Source of the DNA: DATJLY01 sp035604615
GTDB lineage: Bacteria > Pseudomonadota > Alphaproteobacteria > ATCC43930 > CGMCC-115725
Direction: 5' to 3'
DNA: 64,000 nucleotides
Assembly (NCBI GenBank): GCA_035604615.1
Contig: DATNID010000001.1
Coordinates: 27,730 to 91,729, forward strand
The notes below the pieces were generated by a model. That model was given only the letters and a program-made list of their open reading frames with translations, was not told where the DNA came from and did not search any database. Position numbers and translations under genes: made by a program. This document shows, piece by piece, positions 58,758 to 64,000 of this stretch (its first letter is position 1; each line of letters starts with the position of its first letter).

Positions 58758-59636
58758 TTACTCGCGCGCGCCGGCGAGGAAGCGGCGCACCGCGCCCATT
58801 GGCAGGATCAAGAGCGCCAGCATCGCCACCGCCACCGCCGACGCGACCGGCCAGTCGCGGTTGGTGAAGAACTCGTCCCACAGCACCTTGCCGATCATCA
58901 AGGTGCCGGGTCCGCCGAGGAGATCGGGGATGACGAACTCGCCGCACATCGGGATGAACACCAACAGCACGCCCGCGATCACGCCGGGCAGCGACAGCGG
59001 CAAGGTCACGCGCCGGAACGCCTCGGATGGCCGGCAGCCGAGATCGGCAGCCGCCTCGAGCAGCGCCGGGTCGAGCTTCTCGAGCGCGGCATAGAGCGGC
59101 AGCACCATGAACGGCAGGTACGAATAAACCAGCCCCACCTGCACCGCGAACAGCGAATTGAGGAGCGGCAGCGGCGCCTTCACGATGCCGAGCTGGACCA
59201 GCGCGGAATTTACCAGGCCGTTGGTCTGCAACAGCCCGATCCAGGCATAGACGCGGATGAGGAAGCTGGTCCAGAACGGCAGGATGACGAGCAGCAGCAG
59301 CCGCCCGCGCCATTGCTTGGGCGCACGCACGATGGCATAGGCCATCGGGTATCCCACCAACAGCGCGAGGAAAGTCGCGAACGCGGCATAAAGCACCGAG
59401 TCGAGATACGCCCGCGCATAGAGCGCGTCGCCCGTCAGCAGCGCGTAATTGTCGAGGCTGGCGTGGAGCGTCATCCCGTCCGCGCCGCGCGCGACGAGCG
59501 GCGTATAGGGCGGTATCCCCACCGCCTGCTCGGCGAAGCTGATGCCGAGCACGATCGCGAACGGCGCCAGGAAGAACAACGCCAGCCACGCCGCCGGCAA
59601 CGCCAGGATCGCGGCGCGGCGCGAACCGTCGCTCAA
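58758..59636 (-). CDS. potH: Putrescine/polyamine ABC transporter permease
   Basis: 292-residue membrane protein with about six helices, PotH/PotB type: LPAAWLALFFLAPFAIVLGI as helix 1, ILPFWTSFLIRVYAWIGLLQ, and the EAA loop EAAADLGCRPSEAFRRVTLP contacting the ATPase. The frame is open upstream into repeat copy 4, but a TTG at 59636 preceded by GAGGGA is the natural start. It is the last gene of potF-potG-potH; the second permease (potI) is absent here. Confidence 0.88.
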   Translation of the reverse strand: MSDGSRRAAILALPAAWLALFFLAPFAIVLGISFAEQAVGIPPYTPLVARGADGMTLHASLDNYALLTGDALYARAYLDSVLYAAFATFLALLVGYPMAYAIVRAPKQWRGRLLLLVILPFWTSFLIRVYAWIGLLQTNGLVNSALVQLGIVKAPLPLLNSLFAVQVGLVYSYLPFMVLPLYAALEKLDPALLEAAADLGCRPSEAFRRVTLPLSLPGVIAGVLLVFIPMCGEFVIPDLLGGPGTLMIGKVLWDEFFTNRDWPVASAVAVAMLALLILPMGAVRRFLAGARE

Positions 59637-59660
59637 GATTCCCTCGCGGCAGAAGCATCC

Positions 59661-59753
59661 TGCGTCCTTCGACTGCGCTTCGCTCCGCTCAGGATGAGGT
59701 AAAAATTTCGCCTCATCCTGAGCGGAGCCCGAAGGGCGCAGTCGAAGCACGCA
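59661..59753. repeat. Inverted repeat element, copy 4
   Basis: About 93 bp starting TGCGTCCTTCGACTGCGC, with CCGCTCAGGATGAGGTAAAA facing CTCATCCTGAGCGGAG and ending AGTCGAAGCACGCA. It lies inside the pot operon between potG and potH. The 5' flank GCATCC matches the inverse of the GGATGC flank seen beside copy 3, so elements occur in either orientation. Confidence 0.85.
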
Positions 59754-59786
59754 CGGCCGAACTCCGGCGAAAACGAGACTGGTCGC

Positions 59787-60899
59787 TCATGGCGCCTCGA
59801 TCACCAGAGCCGCGTCTTCGTCCCAGGCGAGGGTGACGCGGTCGCCCGGTGCGCGCTCGCCGCCTTCACGGGCGCGGTTGGGGACGGTGACGCGCACCAG
59901 CTTGCCGCCGGGAAGCGCCACCCGATATGTGGAAGCCTCGCCGCGATAGGAGATGGACTCGACCGTGCCGGCGAGCACGTTCCGCGCATTGGCGCCGCCG
60001 TTACCCGGGGTCAGCGCGATCTTCTCCGGCCGCACCGCGACCGCGACCTCGCTCCCCTCGGCGAGCGCGCCGTAATGGGCCACGACGAGCGTCGCGCCGG
60101 CCTCGTCACTGTCGATGCGCCAGAGCGATCCCTCGTGCCCCGCGACACGGCCGGTGAAAAGATTCACAGCACCCAGGAAATCGGCGACGAACCGGCTTGA
60201 CGGACTCTCGTAGACCTCGTGCGGCGTGCCGATTTGGGCGATGCGTCCCTCGCGCATCACCGCAACGCGGGTCGCCATGCTCATCGCCTCTTCCTGGTCG
60301 TGCGTCACCATGAGGAAAGTGATGCCGACGCGCTGCTGGATGCGAACCAGCTCGTGGCGCGTCTCCTCGCGCAGCTTGCGGTCGAGCGCGGTCAGAGGCT
60401 CGTCGAGGAGCAGGAGCTTCGGCTCCTTGACAAGGGCACGCGCCAGCGCGACCCGCTGCCGCTCGCCGCCCGAGAGCTGGCTCGGCCGCCGCTCGGCGAG
60501 GCGCGTGAGCTTCACCAGCTCGAGCATGGCGCGCACGCGCTCGTCGGTCTCGCGCCGCGGGCGCTTCTCCTGCTTCAGGCCGAAAGCGATGTTCTCGGCC
60601 GCGCTCATGTGCGGAAAGAGCGCGTAGGACTGGAACATCATGTTGACCGGCCGGCGGTAAGGCGGAACCTGCGCCATGTCGTCGCCGGCAATGAGGATGC
60701 GTCCCTCGTCGGGCCGCTCGAACCCGGCGAGGAGGCGCAACAGCGTCGTCTTGCCGCAGCCCGACGGCCCCAGCAGCGCGAAGAAAGCGCCCTCGGCGAC
60801 GTCGAGCGAGACTTGGTCCACCGCCGGCGCCGCGCCGGGGGCGAAGCGCTTGACCAGCCGCTCGATGCGGAGATGGGGGCGCGCCTCGGCGCTATTCAC
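59787..60899 (-). CDS. potG: Putrescine/polyamine ABC transporter ATP-binding protein
   Basis: 370-residue ATPase. Walker A LLGPSGCGKTTLLRLLAGFE, Q-loop FQSYALFPHMS, signature LSGGERQRVALARAL, Walker B KLLLLDEPLTALD and the switch His in VTHDQEEAM. The C-terminal TOBE-like domain is present. The start is a GTG at 60899 overlapping the potF stop by 8 bases. Downstream, 33 bp and repeat copy 4 separate it from potH. Confidence 0.93.
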   Translation of the reverse strand: MNSAEARPHLRIERLVKRFAPGAAPAVDQVSLDVAEGAFFALLGPSGCGKTTLLRLLAGFERPDEGRILIAGDDMAQVPPYRRPVNMMFQSYALFPHMSAAENIAFGLKQEKRPRRETDERVRAMLELVKLTRLAERRPSQLSGGERQRVALARALVKEPKLLLLDEPLTALDRKLREETRHELVRIQQRVGITFLMVTHDQEEAMSMATRVAVMREGRIAQIGTPHEVYESPSSRFVADFLGAVNLFTGRVAGHEGSLWRIDSDEAGATLVVAHYGALAEGSEVAVAVRPEKIALTPGNGGANARNVLAGTVESISYRGEASTYRVALPGGKLVRVTVPNRAREGGERAPGDRVTLAWDEDAALVIEAP

Positions 60900-61986
60900 C
60901 CGTCTTGACCCTCGTCCAGGCGCGGGTGCGCAGCCGCTCGTATTGCGGGGTCACCGGCTGGTCGAAGAAGAGGCGCGCGCGCACCTCCTGCGGCGGGTAA
61001 ATCCCGGGATCGTCGCGCAAGCTCGCATCGACCAGCGTCGTGGCGCGCGCGTTGGGATTGGCATAGGCGACGGTGTTGCTGATCGCGGCGATGGTCTCCG
61101 GCCGCAGCACGTAGTCGATGAAGGCAAAGGCGTTCGCGGCGTGGGGCGCGTCCATGGGGATCGCCATCATGTCGATCCAGATCATCGCCCCTTCCTTGGG
61201 AATGGCATAGGCGATGGCGACGCCGTTCTTGGCGTCGCCGGCGCGGTTGCGCGCCTGGATCACGTCGCCCGAATAGCCCCAGGCGATGCACAGATCGCCG
61301 TTGGCGAGATCGTTGATGTATTGCGACGAGTGGAACTTGCGCACGTAGGGCCGGATCGCCGTGATGACGGCGGCGGCCTGTTCGAGATCGGCCGGGTCGC
61401 GGCTCATCGGATCGCGGCCGAGGTAAGCGAGCGCCGCCGGGAAAATCTCCTGCGCGCTGTCGAGGAGCGAGATGCCGCAATCCTGGAGCTTCTTGGCGTT
61501 GGCCGGATCGAACAGCAGGCGCGAGCTGTCGAGGGGCGCCGCGTCGCCCAGCCGCGCCTTGACCAGCGCCGGGTTGTAGCCGATCCCGGTGGTGCCCCAG
61601 AGATAGGGCACGCCGAAGCGGTTGCCGGGATCGGCATTGGCGGCGGCGGCGAGGATCTGCGGATCGAGATTGCCGTAGTTCTTGAGCCTGTCCTTCTCGA
61701 TCGGGAGATAAATCCCGGCCGCCGCCTGGCGCGCGAGATAAGGGGACGCCGACGGCACCACCAAATCGTAGCCCGATGCGCCCGCCAGCAGCTTCGCCTC
61801 GAGCACCTCGTTGCTGTCGTAGACGTCGTAATTGACCTTGATGCCGGTCTCCTTCTCAAAGCCGGGCACGGTCCCTTCGGCGATGTAGTCCGACCAGTTG
61901 TAGATGTTGAGGAGCTTCGCGTCGTCGGCACGCGCGGCGGCGGCGCAGGACAGGGCGATCAGGACCGAAAGGAAGCGGGCGAACAT
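60892..61986 (-). CDS. potF: Putrescine-binding protein PotF-like
   Basis: 364-residue periplasmic binding protein with signal peptide MFARFLSVLIALSCAAAARA. The mature start KLLNIYNWSDYIAEGTVPGF, DVYDSNEVLEAKLLAGASGY and PYLWGTTGIGYNPALV follow PotF closely; Trp, Asp and Tyr residues that bind the diamine are in these stretches. First gene of potF-potG-potH. The gap to the selenoprotein-like gene is about 50 bp. Confidence 0.93.
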   Translation of the reverse strand: MFARFLSVLIALSCAAAARADDAKLLNIYNWSDYIAEGTVPGFEKETGIKVNYDVYDSNEVLEAKLLAGASGYDLVVPSASPYLARQAAAGIYLPIEKDRLKNYGNLDPQILAAAANADPGNRFGVPYLWGTTGIGYNPALVKARLGDAAPLDSSRLLFDPANAKKLQDCGISLLDSAQEIFPAALAYLGRDPMSRDPADLEQAAAVITAIRPYVRKFHSSQYINDLANGDLCIAWGYSGDVIQARNRAGDAKNGVAIAYAIPKEGAMIWIDMMAIPMDAPHAANAFAFIDYVLRPETIAAISNTVAYANPNARATTLVDASLRDDPGIYPPQEVRARLFFDQPVTPQYERLRTRAWTRVKTGE

Positions 61987-62037
61987 GGCGGCAATTAAGT
62001 GACCGCTTCCGCCCTTGTCAACGCCGCCGAGGCTGAA

Positions 62038-62256
62038 TCACGGGCGCGCGAACGAGTCGATCTCGGTGTCGGTGGGAAAGCGCCCGAGCCGCTTCTTGGA
62101 AAAGACGAGCGTGCCGTCGACGGAAATCTCGAACACGCCGCCGCGCGACCGAACCAGCGCGACCTGGGCCTTGGCGAGCGCTTCGAACCGGGCTCTCGCA
62201 CGGAGAGCGTGGGGCTCGTAGCCTCATTGCCCGCAGTATTCGATCTCGACCTTCAT
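62038..62256 (-). CDS. SelW-like (Rdx family) selenoprotein with in-frame TGA
   Basis: From the ATG at 62256 the minus strand encodes MKVEIEYCGQ, then TGA (62224..62226), then GYEPHALRARARFEALAKAQ and on to a second TGA at 62038. Treating the first TGA as selenocysteine gives 72 residues with the redox motif CGQU at 8-11, exactly the CxxU of SelW/Rdx proteins. The family's later blocks are also present: GGVFEISVDGTLVFSKKRLG and a GRFP stretch. A hairpin with the properties of a bacterial SECIS follows the TGA. Function is probably thiol-redox; SelW-type proteins bind glutathione or partner proteins. The sel genes are outside the window. Alternative: a nonsense-mutated CxxC gene. Confidence 0.78.
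62192..62208 (-). promoter_or_regulatory. Candidate bacterial SECIS hairpin
   Basis: GCTCTC-CGTGC-GAGAGC on the minus strand is a perfect 6-bp stem with a 5-base loop. The loop starts 21 bases after the TGA and has G as its second base, as expected for SelB recognition (apical loop G, spacing about 16-37 bases). It lies inside the coding sequence, as bacterial SECIS elements do. Confidence 0.65.
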
Positions 62257-62301
62257 GGCACGTCCCGTTGCTACAACGCATAGTCTAACACACTTCGTGC
62301 G

Positions 62302-63183
62302 TCATTCGACCGTGTCGTGGAAGCGGCTGTAATCCACCACCGGCGTCGGCCCCAGGCCGCGCGTCAGGATGTCGGCGAGTCGCCTGCCGAACAGGATGTC
62401 GGCGGCATCATAGACGTGGCGCGCGTGGATCGTCTGCGACAGCGTCTCGTCGAGGCCGATGATGGTGACGATCGCCTGGGCCTGCTGCGCCGCCAGCGAG
62501 TCGGAGCTGGCGCCGTGGAGCGGGCTCGACGCGTCGATCACGTGCATCACCGACCACGACAGCACGAAGAGCGGCGTGCGGCTGCGCTCCACTGCGAGAT
62601 TGTGGAAGCGGCGCATCTGGTCGCCCTCGGCGGTGACCTCATTGCGCGCCAGGGTCAGGCTCACTTGCGCCTCGAGGATGCGGTTGGCGCGCTGGTTGGC
62701 GGCGCGGAACATGAGGGTCGGCTTGCCGTCGTGGCGCGTCACCACCGCGACCTGGCTGAACATCACCCGCGCCGTCGGCCGCGAGAAGCGCGCGAAAATG
62801 ACGCCCGTCGCCAGCGCGAAGCCCAACAGCCCCAGCAGCACCTCGGCCGAGACCAAGAGGTTCGCATAGAGCGTCGCCGGGCGCATCTCGCCATAGCCGA
62901 TGGTCGCCATGGTCTGGACGCTGAAGAAGAAGGCGTTGGCGAAGGACCGGCCGGACTCGGCGATACTGCCGTCCTGAAGACGGTAGAGCAGCGCGAAGAT
63001 CGCATTGAAGGCGACATAAGCGGCGGCGAGGAGCGCGAAGAACCCGGTCCACGGCATGGTCAGGAGCCGGTGATAGAGATCGACGCGCCGCATGACGCGG
63101 TTCAGCATCCGGACCGCCGGCGCCGGCCGCTGCCGCTGCCGCGGCATCCGCTTGATCGGCTCGATCGGTTTGACCTCGTCCAT
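62302..63183 (-). CDS. Inward-rectifier-type potassium channel (KirBac)
   Basis: 293 residues. Two membrane helices flank the pore: MPWTGFFALLAAAYVAFNAI, then FFFSVQTMATIGYGEMRP with the selectivity filter TIGYG at 94-98, and LVSAEVLLGLLGFALATGV. The cytoplasmic domain starts FARFSRPTARVMFSQVAVVT and continues to the C-terminus with the Ig-like KirBac fold. The ATG at 63183 gives a short basic N-terminus with a slide helix. Divergent from the binding protein gene at 63304. Confidence 0.93.
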   Translation of the reverse strand: MDEVKPIEPIKRMPRQRQRPAPAVRMLNRVMRRVDLYHRLLTMPWTGFFALLAAAYVAFNAIFALLYRLQDGSIAESGRSFANAFFFSVQTMATIGYGEMRPATLYANLLVSAEVLLGLLGFALATGVIFARFSRPTARVMFSQVAVVTRHDGKPTLMFRAANQRANRILEAQVSLTLARNEVTAEGDQMRRFHNLAVERSRTPLFVLSWSVMHVIDASSPLHGASSDSLAAQQAQAIVTIIGLDETLSQTIHARHVYDAADILFGRRLADILTRGLGPTPVVDYSRFHDTVE

Positions 63184-63303
63184 CGCGCGCGACGATAGAG
63201 AGTCTCGCCGCCGCCGCCAAGTTGCCCCGCGCCGGCGAGGTGATAGAGTAAGGCAACGAATCGAGCCGGCGCGGACGGGCTCGACCACAGCGGAGGGAAC
63301 GAC

Positions 63304-64000
63304 ATGAATCGCATTCTCGGCACATCCGCGTTCGCGGCCCTGGTGCTGGCCGCGCTCGCGCCCGCCTTCGCCGCCGGCACCTACGATCCCGGCGCCACCG
63401 ATACCGAGATCAAGATCGGCAACACCTGGCCGTTCTCGGGGCCCGCCTCGCCGACCAGCCCGGTCGAGCGCCAGATGGCGGGCTATTTCGCCATGATCAA
63501 CGACCAGGGCGGCGTCAACGGGCGCAAGATCAACTTCATCGCCCTCGACGACGGCTACGCCCCGCCCAAGACGGTCGAGCTGACCCGCCGCCTCGTCGAG
63601 CAGGACCAGGTGCTGCTGATGTACGGCCAGCTCGGCACGCCGACCAACGTCGCGGTGCGGCCCTATCTCAACGCCAAGAAAGTGCCGCAGATGTTCGTCA
63701 CCACCGGCTCGCAGAGCCTGATCGATCCCAAGAAATATCCGTGGACCATGGGCTTGCAGGCGAGCTACGCGGTCGAGAGCACGGTCTTCGCCCGCTACAT
63801 CCTTGCCGAGCGCCCCAATGCCAAGATCGGCATCCTCGCCCAGGACGACGATTTCGGCAGCGACCATGTCGATCCCTTCATCGCCGCGCTGGGCGACAAG
63901 GCCAAGACCATGATCGTGGCGAAGACGAGCTATGCGGTGACCGACCCGACCGTCACCTCGCAGATCATCACCTTGAAGAGCGCCGGCGCCGACACGCTCT
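63304..64000 (+). CDS. Branched-chain amino-acid-type ABC solute-binding protein (5' part)
   Basis: Open to the end of the window; 232 codons are visible. Signal peptide MNRILGTSAFAALVLAALAP followed by AFAAGTYDPGATDTEIKIGN, NTWPFSGPASPTSPVERQMA, then YFAMINDQGGVNGRKINFIA, a LivJ-type fold. The spacing between the start and the segment IGILAQDDDFGSDH, here near residue 180, is standard. Transport partners may follow beyond 64000. It is a third member of this class in the window, with 54972..56156. Confidence 0.88.
   Translation, partial: MNRILGTSAFAALVLAALAPAFAAGTYDPGATDTEIKIGNTWPFSGPASPTSPVERQMAGYFAMINDQGGVNGRKINFIALDDGYAPPKTVELTRRLVEQDQVLLMYGQLGTPTNVAVRPYLNAKKVPQMFVTTGSQSLIDPKKYPWTMGLQASYAVESTVFARYILAERPNAKIGILAQDDDFGSDHVDPFIAALGDKAKTMIVAKTSYAVTDPTVTSQIITLKSAGADTL

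Noticed and set aside
62224..62226. TGA in the SelW-like gene as a plain nonsense mutation
   Set aside because: The stop falls exactly on the redox-active position, the frame on both sides keeps family motifs, and a SECIS-like hairpin has the right spacing; a pseudogene is still possible and is stated as the alternative.
1..64000. Search by eye for transposases, integrases, phage genes, rRNA and tRNA genes
   Set aside because: None was recognised; mobile-element evidence is limited to the small palindromic repeats.

Overview
This 64 kb window is a GC-rich, gene-dense chromosomal segment of an alphaproteobacterium, probably Rhodospirillales- or Reyranella-like; placement below class is inference. 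The signs are a phaR-phaC-phaA-phaB polyhydroxyalkanoate block, overlapping metX-metW, split glycine-cleavage P-protein genes, a MucR-like N-terminal domain, a ligase-associated exonuclease with its ATP-dependent DNA ligase, many orphan ABC solute-binding proteins, and intergenic inverted repeats of a kind common in this class. I saw no rRNA, tRNA, CRISPR array, transposase or phage gene.

Layout. 0-8 kb: two tandem NitT/TauT-type binding proteins, a PilZ protein, a rhomboid protease, an iron-type binding protein, then a coupled gentisate-dioxygenase-like cupin, small AtzG-like protein and amidase. 8-17 kb: an Lrp regulator, rocD and an arginine-dihydrolase-like gene (arginine to ornithine to glutamate semialdehyde), then a possible variant glycine riboswitch, gcvT-gcvH-gcvPA-gcvPB and an MFS transporter. 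17-23 kb: catabolic enzymes, a DHA2 exporter, and a 58-residue membrane protein whose upstream region holds two CRP-like dyads. 23-37 kb: a surface-glycan region with an O-antigen-ligase-like protein, a PEP-CTERM-like protein, asnB, two GT2 glycosyltransferases, two FkbM methyltransferases, a GT11 fucosyltransferase-like gene and two further methyltransferases. Inside it, 26.2-27.3 kb is a rearranged patch with a decayed asnB end and a truncated Crp domain joined to a ribbon-helix-helix-like tail.

37-49 kb: a MucR-like/cold-shock fusion, an EAL protein, the PHA genes (the small PHA protein and phaC share 188 bp in two frames), a crotonase/feruloyl-CoA synthase pair, a GST and glyoxalase II. 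49-55 kb: metX-metW with a possible pseudoknot leader, then chorismate mutase-hisC-tyrA. 55-64 kb: binding proteins, exonuclease plus DNA ligase, a putrescine ABC operon (potF-potG-potH, no potI), a KirBac potassium channel, and the most notable item: a 72-codon gene at 62038..62256 (minus) encoding a SelW-like protein with an in-frame TGA at the CxxU position and a bacterial-SECIS-like hairpin just downstream, so probably a selenoprotein that ordinary gene calling misses.

A roughly 95-bp inverted repeat occurs four times (8.2, 30.3, 36.5, 59.7 kb); two near-identical copies bracket the 30-36 kb glycan module and one lies inside the pot operon. A different repeat is tandemly duplicated at 49.5 kb together with the last bases of metW. 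All assignments come from reading the sequence; no database search was run.
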